Of a stretch of 64,000 bases of DNA, positions 12,847 to 22,978 are shown in pieces. The stretch lies in contig JAGXJF010000612.1 in the NCBI GenBank assembly GCA_019208055.1, positions 682,001-746,000 of the forward strand, read 5' to 3'. The position numbers and the translations under genes are program-made. How positions within the stretch are numbered: position 1 is the first letter of the stretch; each line of letters starts with the position of its first letter. Below the pieces are notes generated by a model. That model saw only the letters and a list, made by a program, of their open reading frames with translations. It made no database searches and was not told the DNA's origin. Origin of the DNA: Stipa capillata. Lineage: Eukaryota > Streptophyta > Magnoliopsida > Poales > Poaceae.

Positions 12847-13738
12847 AGGGATGAATCTCAAAAAGAAAAATCAACATGAACAATGATCACATAAACTTTT
12901 CGTAAAGAAGTCCAACAAGTTCATAGACTAAATAATTTGCCGGTAACAGGTTGTTCACATAGAGTCTTCATGAATTTTTATTACTGAGGTCTTCAGCGTA
13001 ATAATTTGGATATGCAGTCATGTACGAGTACTTTAATGTTGTGTTATTCAATAGAGAACATAAGCCATAGGGTCTTTCTGAAAAGAAAAACAAGTCCCCT
13101 TCAAAGTTCAGAACACATCACCACCTAAATATGGTCACAATCTCATGCTCCCATTTCATTGATTAGGTGACCTACTTCCCTATCACCAAGTTCCATGTGA
13201 TTTTGCTCATCCGAAACGATATGCAATCAAATGTAAAGAAAGAAAACAAAAGAAACAAAGGCAAGTGAAAAAGGAGAAGAAAAGGTTACATCGCATTAGC
13301 AAAAGCAAATGCTTTAGAATGCACAATCAAAGCCCGGTGATGATTCTCCAAAAGGCATATATATGATGGTGGTAGTAGTGGTAGGCCATTGGATGATCCA
13401 GCCCATACGTCACGATGACGCCATGCAGTATATATGCGTGGTACAAATTAAACAAACGAGATATAGCCATAGGTATATTCATATAGCACTTCTCACTGGC
13501 TCTTCATCAATGGAGTACTGTTGCATACAAATCGAAGTATATTTGGGTTAAACTGTTAAATAGTAGAGGTACTTGTGTTTTTCACTACTTAGCCTTTGCA
13601 TTGACGGCTTTAACCCATTAAGTTGTATGTGCATTCTAATTAACCTAACCTTTTCTCAATTTACTCCAACACCGAAACCAAGTCAAACGTTTCGTTAAAA
13701 CCTTCTCCAAGTTGTAATGATTGATCTCGTCCGTCAGA
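12847..13738. other. Region downstream of the MYB gene
   Basis: This AT-rich sequence holds no supported gene. The part nearest 13738 must contain the 3' UTR of the minus-strand MYB gene, whose end is not visible. Confidence 0.5.
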
Positions 13739-15044
13739 TCAGATCACTGTAAATCTCAGTCGTCTATTCTGAATCGGAGATGGCAGATGATCAGACAACC
13801 TGGAGTGCCGGGGTGGTGGGCCTGGACTGGAAGTAGGTGGACACTGGGTCCCCCCCGTGTCGTAAAGTGGGCCCGGATAGCCTATCTGGTCTGGTGGGCC
13901 CACTTGAGCCTGCGATTCCTCCGTGGGCCCCCACAGGCCGAGCTCCTTCTCCAAATCCTGCAACCACCACTCGTTTCCCTCCTCTTCTTGGCTGGCGGCG
14001 CCCGCGGCGTTGGCCGCCGAAAATGGCACTGTTGCATCGCCCTGCAGGCGCGCGCCGCCGTCATCGTCGTCGTCGATGATGCTCCAAATGTCCGTGTCTG
14101 TGTAGATCTCCGGCAGCTCGAGCAGCTCCTCCACGCCGCCCATGCATGTTGTCAGGGAGGACGACGAGCACGGGGACGTTGGCATTGGCGCCGCCGGGAT
14201 CGGGACCGCCTCCTTGGGCGCGTCCACCAGCATGTCCGAGATGTCGATGTCTGGCTCGAGCTCGAGGGGGGATAGTATGTCGATCATGTCGGGCTCCTTG
14301 CTCGTGCCACACTGCTCGCGGGCGTCGCCGGCGCCGCCGCCGGCGCTGGAGCCGTTGTTGGTCGTTATCGTCGTAGATGAGGACGCCGAAGACGATGGGA
14401 CAGGATTGTCGGAGTCTCCGTTGGCCGTGCTGTTGTTCTTGGCGGCGCCCGTCTTCTGCTGCTGCTGCTCCGTCTGCGGTGCCTTCTTCTTCAGGTGCGT
14501 GTTCCAGACGTTCTTGATCTCGTTGTCCGTCCTCCCGGGCAGGCACGCCGCGATCTTGGACCACCTGAACAAATTGCAAATTCGATAAAAACACCAATCT
14601 CTCGGAGACTTGGACCAAAGAACAGGCAGAGATTTTACAGGGGTCAACTCCAAATCAATCTTCGAATGCAACAGCACGTGCTTACTTGTTCCCGAGCAAG
14701 CCATGCAGCTTGATGACGGTCTCCTCTTCCTCGGCGGTGAAGTTGCCGCGCCTCAGGTCCGGCCGCAGGTAGTTGATCCACCGCAGCCGGCAGCTCTTCC
14801 CGCACCGCAGCAAACCTACGAAAACCCACACATATTTAACTCTCTATCTCCTCTGCTCGCAGCATGCCATACACATTTGCGAATTGCGATTGCCATGGTA
14901 GCTACCTGCTTGCCTGGGGAGGGCGCGCCAGTTGGCGTGGCCGTGCTTCTGAATGTAGGCGATGAGGCGCATGTCCTCCTGCGGCGTCCACGAGCCCCTG
15001 TTCAGGCCGACCTTGGCGCAGCACGGTGCCCTGCCTCGCCCCAT
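13739..15044 (-). CDS. R2R3-MYB transcription factor, Zm1-like
   Basis: This is a DNA-binding transcription factor expected in the nucleus. Minus-strand exons are 15044-14906, 14815-14686 and 14564-13739, giving 364 residues. All introns are GT-AG, and exon 2 is the 130-bp R2R3-MYB exon. The N-terminus GRGRAPCCAKVGLNRG opens the R2 repeat, which holds the spaced Trp residues and QAGLLRCGKSCRLRW at the intron-1 junction. R3 contains LLGNKWSKIAACLPGRTDNE and ends NVWNTHLKKK. The acidic C-terminus has ELPEIYTDTDIWSII and WWLQDLEKELGLWG, which I recall from maize Zm1. The last 40 residues look divergent. The ATG at 15044 is chosen because the conserved protein starts there; an in-frame ATG at 15152 would read through a CA/GT repeat. 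Targets cannot be read from the sequence. Confidence 0.93.
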
Positions 15045-15056
15045 ATTACCTGACCT

Positions 15057-15082
15057 CACACACACACACACACACACACACA
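15057..15082 (+). repeat. (CA)13 microsatellite in the MYB leader
   Basis: This is an uninterrupted CA dinucleotide run that starts 13 bp upstream of the MYB start codon. On the transcribed strand it is (GT)13 in the 5' UTR. It is likely length-polymorphic. Confidence 0.97.
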
Positions 15083-15171
15083 ACCTCTGCCGCGTTCTTG
15101 ATTTGCTAAGGTTGCCGAGTCCAAGAAGAAGTGGTTGGACGATGCAGAGCATGGAACGCGGGGAGGGACAG

Positions 15172-15181
15172 GTATATATGT
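15172..15181 (-). promoter_or_regulatory. Candidate TATA box of the MYB gene
   Basis: On the minus strand the sequence reads CATATATACC about 130 bp upstream of the start codon. A start site some 30 bp downstream would give a leader of about 100 nt that includes the GT repeat. Inferred from position and motif only. Confidence 0.4.
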
Positions 15182-15197
15182 GCACGCACTGACGCAC

Positions 15198-16389
15198 GCA
15201 CTGAAGTCTGAAACTAGTAGAGCGCTCTCAGGGGCTCTAGCTAGTCTGATGCGATGATGACAAGTGACAAACCCAGCAGTTGCAAGACCCTACCTCCTCC
15301 TACCTCTCAGACTATTGCGTTTACCAAACCCCTGTCCCAGGAAAGCAAGGCCGTGTTGGTCCTCGAGCTCTGGGTCGGAGCGATCCGTTCGTGGCTCAGG
15401 TTTCTCCGAGATGATGCGTTGCAGGGTCTACTCACTGTCGTTAATCAGGATGTGCCCTCATCCTGCTGGTAGTACACCTAGCAATCTTACACGTATACTT
15501 GCTTAGAAATCAGGATGATTATTTCCAAGTTCTTTTGAGAAGTTTTTGTAGTTGAGAAAATTAAAAACGATTGCCTTTTTTATATATGTAATAATGGGAA
15601 TGGATTGTGTTTGTTATGTATGACGCCTTTTATTTTCAATCCTATCCGTTAATTTGAAATTACCTCTTTTTTTCTTCCTTTTCTGAATGGAAGTGAATTA
15701 TCGCTCTTTGTCTTTTAATTAATCTGGTGAGGACTCAAATCAAATAAATCTGAGCTTCCTGCTCACTAGTTCAATGAGTTAAACATATTTTGTTTTATCA
15801 AGGACGGTTGCTGTTTGTGTATGAAATGGTGTAGCCTAGCTAGCAGTAGCCATCGGCAATCAACGTTGTCATCGTCCTAGGAGGTCCGTTTAATCGGGAC
15901 GGTAGCTGAATTCATACTTTTGCCGAGCAAAAGTTGGCTGAAATGTGAACGCGTGATTTGTTGGGCCTGTGCTGATCTCATTGATGTTTTCTTCTTTTTA
16001 ACCGTGTAAGTAAGATCTCTACTGTGCAATACGGTTGTTTAGGCTACACGATTTCTAGATGTAAGTTGTTTTGGTCTAGCGAGCTGTGAATTAATTAAGC
16101 GCGTCGAACCAAAATCTGCTTTTGGTGGAAGCTTAGAGGAAAGGTAATTTTGAAGAGAGCTGCTGAACTATTCAGGGACTCTCCTAATCAACAGGAGTTA
16201 TGATGGAGCGCGATCGATCATTAAGCATGTTGCTTGAAGAGTAATCTATTTGGATGCTACTGTTCTTCTTTCCGAAGAATTAATATTTCAACAGTATTAC
16301 TATTCTAAACCTCTTCATTTGTGAATAGACCCTACCTCCTGCAATGATTTCACCTCATGGAGCAATTCATCTGAAGGGAAGGAAAACGC
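15198..16389. other. Upstream intergenic region of the MYB gene
   Basis: No coding region or transposon terminus was recognised. The first few hundred bases presumably hold the MYB promoter. Confidence 0.4.
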
Positions 16390-16397
16390 ATGATCCC

Positions 16398-16565
16398 CAG
16401 GGGCGAAGCCAGGAATGAAGGCCATAGGGTTCAGCTTCACTGTGCAGGGTTTAGCTCCTCTACACTATTAGTTTAGCTTCATTGATTAATAGTGATTTGT
16501 ATAGGACTTATCAAAGTTTTTTGGGTTCACTTGAACCCAACGCTAATATTTTGGCTTCGCCCCTG
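16398..16565. mobile_element. hAT-type MITE with perfect TIRs and TSD
   Basis: This 168-bp element has perfect 14-bp inverted ends, CAGGGGCGAAGCCA. It is flanked by identical 8-bp duplications ATGATCCC at 16390-16397 and 16566-16573. The CAGGG start and 8-bp duplication are hallmarks of the hAT superfamily. It is too short to encode a transposase and so is non-autonomous. The perfect ends suggest a fairly recent insertion. Confidence 0.95.
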
Positions 16566-16573
16566 ATGATCCC

Positions 16574-19500
16574 TACCAGATAACAAAAAACTGAATGTTC
16601 AAACCAATGGTGGTTCGTAAAAAAACAGATGGTAGTAAATCTTACATTAACTCTTCAACTGATGACTATTTGAATCGCGAGTAATATGATGTCTGCATTG
16701 ATCACTACATATGCCAATAGCTTGTGAACCATTCATTGCCTAGTCAGATTATTTCTCAAGCAACATAGTCTCTTGAAAAGTTTTTACATTTGTTTCCCAA
16801 TAGGGTGAAATTGCCGTTTGTTTTTGTAAATGAAAAGCAAGGATGTGACATTCTAACAGTTACTCTTGTCGTTCCTACTTCCGAGATATAGCTTATTGGT
16901 CTGCGGCAAACCTAGCTACCACACATAATTCAAACAAGTGGGAGAAAATAAACTACCTACTCATGTTGTAAAGTCATTTTTAAGCCACTAGTTGATGAGA
17001 TATTTTAGAAATTTCAATGATCAACCTTTCTCTTTCACGAGATATCTGTGTTAATATTTCTCTATACTTTTGGCAGGAACTAGCGTAATCCTACATATCT
17101 AGCCTACTATATTGTCATCTCATAGCACCAAGGCTGTAGGCCAAAATTCACCATTCACAAGCTCCACAATTTCCAAATACAATTTATAAAGACGAACTGA
17201 CCACATACGAACTGTGAACCTGATTCCTGTAGCGAATCTGACAACAGCGGTAAAAGTAAAATAACAGCTGCCCGAGAAATCTAACCCACCAGTATTTGTA
17301 TTGCGGTAGTAGTTGTGAATGGTGTGACACATTTCTCAACTGCAGATTGCAATCTCTGTCCCACATGTACATATGCATGGACTTTGCATACTTCTGGTGA
17401 AGTGGTGAGTGCAAATTCAGCATGGGTTTCAACAACCGGTCCCTTTCCAAACCCAAAGGCTGCTAACTCCAGTGTGGCACAAGGTCTCAAGTCTTTGAGT
17501 TAGGGTGACCAGTACTCGACTACCAGTTGCCGTTTTACCTTCCTCGCACCTACTTCTTGACATGTTAGCGATAGGTTGGTCCCCCGTTGGAATTCATCAT
17601 GTGTCGAATTGGGTCGATGCTTTAGGTCACTATTATGTTCATGAGCTTGCACAGGTCAGGGAGACAAATCAAAACCCTGGCTTTAACTAAAGCACCCTGG
17701 CAAAGTTATGTTTCTGATCCCTCTACCTATATCTGATTGACGTTCTAGCTAACTTCATCGTCACTTGCACAGTAGTCACTGAAGAGACCGGGTTGCGATC
17801 AATATATTTCAAGGACGAAAGAGACGTTAACGTGCGGGCAAGAGTGGTTCATACAAGTAAACGACATGCATGCATCCTTGGCTATGTGCCTGAAATTTCG
17901 TTTTTGTTTGGGTAAAGGAAAAGACATAGAGTAGTATCAATCTCAAGAACAAGTTCTCGAAAAGAAAAACAAGTCCTCGTAAAGTTCAGTAACCGAACCT
18001 GTTTAGAATGATCAAATGAATACAAGTAAAACTCTTATCTTTTTTTTAATAAAGACCTGTAATGAAGGCTAATTATCTTACATGAAAATTAACGCACACT
18101 CATTGTACATATATAATGACTGCAATAAAATCCATGATCATGAAACAAGGACGATTTGAAACATTTGGCAAAGCACTAGCTGATGCAGAAAGGGGGTTCT
18201 TTGTACCGGCAAGCGTACAAAGGGATCCCAAAAGGCTCATGTGAACCATGGAAGTACAAGGTCAATCTGTACATTATTTAGAAAAAAAAAGGGCATCGAG
18301 ATGTTCACACTACTTGTTCAGTCACATTACGAAGCTCTCTTACTATTCTCTTTTTCCACTTTCAAATTCACCTTTTCTTGCACGATCATGGGCCTGGTGG
18401 TCGACAGGAACAGGACAATCGCGCATCGATGGAACCACAGCTACAGGCAGGTTCCACGGCCATGGACTCGCCCACGGAGCTGCAGGGCGAAACGGTTCAT
18501 GAGGAAGAAGGTAGCAGTTGCAATGGCCAGGTGCGTAGGCACGAGGGAACAAACCCGTTCGCGCCGTGCGGTGCCCCCACGCGAACGAACAGCCGGCACG
18601 GCACGGGCACGGCACTGCAGCCTGATGTGCGGCTCAGCCCTCACACGAGTGGCCTCGTCAGGTTCGGATTTAACGTAGGCGAAGCAGCACGCGGCACGCG
18701 CGCCGCGGGTGGAACGCGTCCTCGCATGCGCACGCACACGGACGGGAACCCCAAAAATGGCCATTGCGCGCACGGGGCGCGGACCCGAAATCGAACGTTT
18801 TTTCCTTCTGGCGCAAATACACGTCTAACCAGCGCAGCAACACACGGCCGGACGTACCACTCCCAAGTTACTAGTACGCGAGCCTACGATTTGTGAACGG
18901 CAAATACTGTTGCATGGATTTTTTTTTCTTTGTCGGGCGTGTTTGGGCCTGCTCGTTCCAAAAAGGCTCTCACGAGACCGACTCCTGCTTCACCCACACT
19001 GTCCGCGGGGACCTAGCTGAATCTGCCGTTCCCTTCAGCAGTTTTCCCGACGCACGCCACAATTTGTTTGCTTTTGATTAGAAAACCATGCATGATCATT
19101 AGGCTCTTGGTTAAACAAGCAAGTCATCAGGGTAGACTGCACCTTGATGTAGGCTACTAGCTGTACTATAGAATAGTCAGAAATGGGGTTTGTTTTCAAC
19201 AGTTAGTCCAATGCGAGGACCTGCATCTCGGTTCGGTGCATTTGGAGATTCCAAAGGTAGCCAAGCTGCCGAACCATAGTACTATCAGTTTTCAACTCGG
19301 ATTGGGGAGAACGAAGTATTCTTATCTCTGCAGCTGCACTTTTGGACTTCTCCTTTGTTTACTCCTTATCTAGCATAGACTAGGAATTAACTTCACTGAA
19401 AACGCTACACTGAACCCGTCTTTACCAAAGGATCGAAAAACTGAAGCCACGTGTGAACGCAGCTTTGCAAGATTCAGTTTTGACATAAGCCTCCTGATCT

Positions 19501-19756
19501 CATTTGCCTTTGTCGTTTCTGAGACCCATATTGAGTCGTTTGGATGGCTCCTTGTCTTGTAACTACCAGCCATCCGTTTCTTCATTTGACCAGTTAGTGT
19601 AAAGAAATTGCCCTCGTACGTAAGTCTGTTGGCATGGCCAAGTTTCCAATAATATCATACTTGTTCTCCGAGGAATCTCTGAACAATTGATCATTCAACA
19701 TTGAAAAGGAGATGTTGAACTTTGAATTTTATGCCATTTTTTTTTCAAAGAAACTT
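16574..19756. other. Intergenic, no supported gene
   Basis: This is mostly AT-rich, with a GC-richer patch at about 18390-18880 whose open frames follow from composition. A minus-strand frame near 17281-17490 looks mildly coding-like but has no recognised domain and no neighbouring exons. Nothing is called. Confidence 0.4.
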
Positions 19757-19758
19757 TA

Positions 19759-20106
19759 GGGCATCTGTAAAGGTAGAGTCAGTGATTGACTCATCAACCC
19801 CTCCACGTTATCTAGAGTCGATACTAGCATATTCATGAAGGACTGACGTCAGCTGACTCCTCATCCTGCCACGTAGGATACTTGCTGATGTGGAAGAGAT
19901 AGGAGGGGGTGAGAGAGAATAAAATCAACTCTTAGTCAAACTTTACAAAGAATGGATACTTTAGAGTCGATCTGATTGCCTTTGTAAGATACTGCATTTA
20001 ATGCTAACTCTTCGTGTAGAGTCAGTTTAAGAGACAACTCATTGTATGAGTTATTTTTAATATTGACTCTAGATGTTATGGAGGGGTCGAAAAGTTGTAG
20101 ATGCCC
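19759..20106. mobile_element. MITE with GGGCATCT ends and TA flanks
   Basis: The outer 8 bp are inverted (GGGCATCT and AGATGCCC), and further inside lie loosely inverted pieces with repeated AGAGTC/GACTCT words. TA is present on both sides, compatible with a Tc1/mariner-type insertion. A Tourist-like origin is also possible because the flanks read TTA and TAA. It is 348 bp and non-coding. Confidence 0.7.
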
Positions 20107-20116
20107 TAAGTAATAA

Positions 20117-20290
20117 TGGATCTTTTTAGACCGACTCTATATCAAGAATTAGCATTAAATCTAGCAGTATACAAACACAAGGAGGTTGACTTTAATCCTT
20201 CCATTCTTTGTAGTGTCTGATTCTTTATGAAACGTTAGTTCTATTTTTTCTCTTTCTTCTCTCTCCTCCATGATAATTTCTCCATATCAA
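20117..20290. mobile_element. Truncated inverted copy of the adjacent MITE
   Basis: The words GACTCTATATC, AGCATTAAAT, CAATTTGACT-like and TTTCTCTCTTCTCTC resemble the reverse complement of the middle of the 19759-20106 element. No terminal inverted repeats remain. This is an approximate call from shared words. Confidence 0.4.
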
Positions 20291-20298
20291 TAATTATC

Positions 20299-20750
20299 AT
20301 ATATAGAATGATGAATAGTTCATCACGTCTTGGTAGATGCCCTTGTGTCCTTTTTGTGCCTTTGGATGGAAAGCTCCACATGTAACGCTGAATGTTTTAG
20401 GTAATTTCGTGCTCAAATTGGACATCCTTTTCCTATCCCCTGCCATATTGTTTGACAAATCTGATACTCTGATCCAATGATAATGCAGATCAGCGGGTTT
20501 GATTCTCTTCTGGATTTTCTCGTGCAGGTCAAAAACCATATCAACTTCTGCACGGTTACGTTTGAAAAATGCCAGAAATTAGGAAAGGGGAGGATACAGC
20601 TAGAGAAAACGTAGCGTATATATGCTCACAGAAAACAGATAGAGAAGACCTACAGCGTACGTAAACCTTTTTTCTGTGAGGACGATGGCGAGAACTTGAC
20701 ATGAGATTAAACAGATATTGCAATCCTGACCGCTGGACTACGATATCACG
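20299..20750. other. Intergenic, nothing recognised
   Basis: No gene or element terminus could be supported here. Confidence 0.4.
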
Positions 20751-20752
20751 TA

Positions 20753-21011
20753 CTCCTTCTGGTTACCTAGAAGCCGTCGATTTAAACATATACAAAATTA
20801 AAATTTAAAATTTTGACTACCAAAAGCTTCTATATTTTTTAGGTTTGTGATTTGAAAAAAATATACATGTAAATTTATCTTGAAAAGTATTTTCATAATA
20901 TATAACTTTGTTAGATTTTGTAAATATATTACAACAAAAATTAGTGGTCAAAATTATATTTTGGAGACCGTGTTAATATCCTAAACAACAACTTTTATGG
21001 AATCGTGTGAG
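20753..21011. mobile_element. Degenerate Stowaway (Tc1/mariner) MITE
   Basis: TA-flanked ends resemble CTCC...GGAG (here CTCCTTCTGG and GAATCGTGTGAG). The interior carries the AAATTAGTGGTCAAA and TTTTGGAGACCGTGTTAATA stretches typical of grass Stowaway elements. It is AT-rich, 259 bp and non-coding. The decayed ends indicate an old insertion. Confidence 0.7.
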
Positions 21012-21119
21012 TAGCAGTAAACACAGGCCATCTAATCTAACATAAACAAACAATGTGCTCCTATATTATAGCATGGTCCTTGAATCCTTGTTGTCCATTC
21101 GTGTGATACATAAGCACGT

Positions 21120-22926
21120 TGAAAGATTGAGGTTTATCGACTAGAGGGGGGTGAATAGGAGATTATCAAATTTTACTCAAATTAGTTAATTAGCATGCAA
21201 GAGTTAAGCAGATTTAGAATGAAGCAACAAACAACAAACTAAATCTAGCTCAAATTGAAGAACAACAAGCAATTAGAAAGCTAGGAGGAGAACACAAGGT
21301 TTAACCCGAAGTTCAAGTTGTTGGCAACAACTCTACGTCTTCGTTTGGAGAGCCTGAGCACTTAGCTCCGAAGACACATAGTCTTCACCTTCTTCTCCTT
21401 GAGCCAAGTCCACTTAGGGCTTGCTCAATCACTTGTGGTGGACCTTGAGGTGATCCCGAACCTTCACAAACTGTTGGAGGCGAATCCACAAATTGGAGCT
21501 CTTCAACGACGCCTAGCCGGCTAGGAGATGCTAAATCTCCAAGAGTAACAAGTTTGAACTCTAGGCTTGAAGAAGCTCTTGCTTGGATGCTCAACCAGAT
21601 CTCAAATCTCTCAAGGCTTTCCTCACTCAAGGTAGATCTCAAGGAGTCAAGAAGAAAGGGGAACACAGTTGGAGAGAGTTTCATTTTGCGCTGAGTGTCC
21701 TCCTGAGCCCGCAGGGGGTCGGGGGCTATTTATAGCCACTACTCAAAAAAGAGTCGTTGGGCACAAAGATTCCTCTTCGGCACAACTGGAATCCAAAATC
21801 GGAAGCACCGGGTTTCAAGCCAACAGTCTGATCTGAGAAACTCAGATGCACAGCGAAAGTCTTCAACACAAAGTCAGTAGTTCCGAAAGGAACACGGTCA
21901 CACCGGAATTAAAGAATATACTCCGCAGAGTTACTTCCAGAAGCAAATTCCGGTAGTGCCGACTTTGAAGACGGTTGAACCGAGTTCTGAAGAGTTGACA
22001 CGTTCTTCTTCCACAGAGAAGAAACTCGGTCAAACCGGAAACCAACTCGGTAACACAAGTTGTCAAATAGACCTAAGTCCAGAATAGATTCTCGGCATCA
22101 CCGGAAATAAAACCGGTATGACTGAAGACATCACACATTTGGGACTTAGTCTAGGGCAACTAAGTCCAGAAGGGATTCTCGGTACAACCGGAAACAAAAC
22201 CGGTGTAACCGAAGACAAGTCATATGGGACTTAGTCTGAGACAACATAAGACCTAAATCCAGAGAGAATTCTCGGTGCAACCAGAAATGAAACCGGAAGA
22301 ACCGAAGACAAAACGAACAGGACTTAGTCTAGATATCAGAAGCATATCCCGGAAGCATCGGTCTTTAAAAGCGGACATACCGGTTTCCGAAATATGAAAC
22401 TAGGGTAAACCCTAAGTGGCAGGGTTCCCAAACTCTCCGACACAGAGGCCATTCTCGGCAGCACTGGGTTGAAGACCGGTCATGCCGCAATTGAAGCTCT
22501 TCGAGGCTTGAAACGACTAAGTCTTCAAACCTCGCAACAGAGGCCAATCTCGGTACAACCGATTCTTCAAACCGGTATTACCAAGAATCACAGTCTGTGT
22601 CTCAGAAAGAGATTTCAAAGAAGACCACTGAGATTTGATTGAGCACACATGAAGGTTCTTCTTCTAACTTAGATATCTCACCCCTCTTAATAGGCGACTT
22701 GTCCTATAGACTCAACTGATCCTTTGATCATGTCAAAGACTAGAAAACACCACTAATCTTCTAGGTCCAAGTCTTCCTTCATCTCAAACATTTTAGGGGT
22801 CGACATCTGCTGGTTAAACCAACTACTTGGGGACTATTCACCTGAATACACTTAGTAAACCATTAGTCCCTTAATCGTTTATCATTAATCATCAAAACCC
22901 ATTAGGGGGCACTAGATGCACTTTCA
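21120..22926 (-). mobile_element. Solo LTR, 1.8 kb, TSD CACGT
   Basis: The element begins TGAAAGATTG and ends GCACTTTCA, a TG...CA LTR with mirrored TGAAAG/CTTTCA tips. It is flanked by identical 5-bp duplications CACGT (21115-21119 and 22927-22931). No internal retroelement region or second LTR is between the duplications, so it is a solo LTR left by LTR-LTR recombination. Minus orientation is inferred from CTATAAATAGCCCC near 21730 read on that strand. It shares the GACTAGAGGGGGGTGAATAGG motif with 23650-25169. Confidence 0.9.
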
Positions 22927-22978
22927 CACGTGCTAACAAAAAGCTTCAAGAGGTTGCCTACAAATGAGAAAGATAAAT

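Noticed and set aside
14061..14618. 185-codon frame on the minus strand and several plus-strand frames over the MYB gene
   Set aside because: They are shadows of the MYB coding sequence in other frames.
17281..17490. Coding-looking minus-strand frame containing ELAAFGFGKGPVVETHAEF
   Set aside because: I recognise no family, no splice-compatible neighbours are evident and the plus strand is open too.
18378..18896. 172-codon plus-strand frame
   Set aside because: GC-rich patch with no domain and open frames on the opposite strand.
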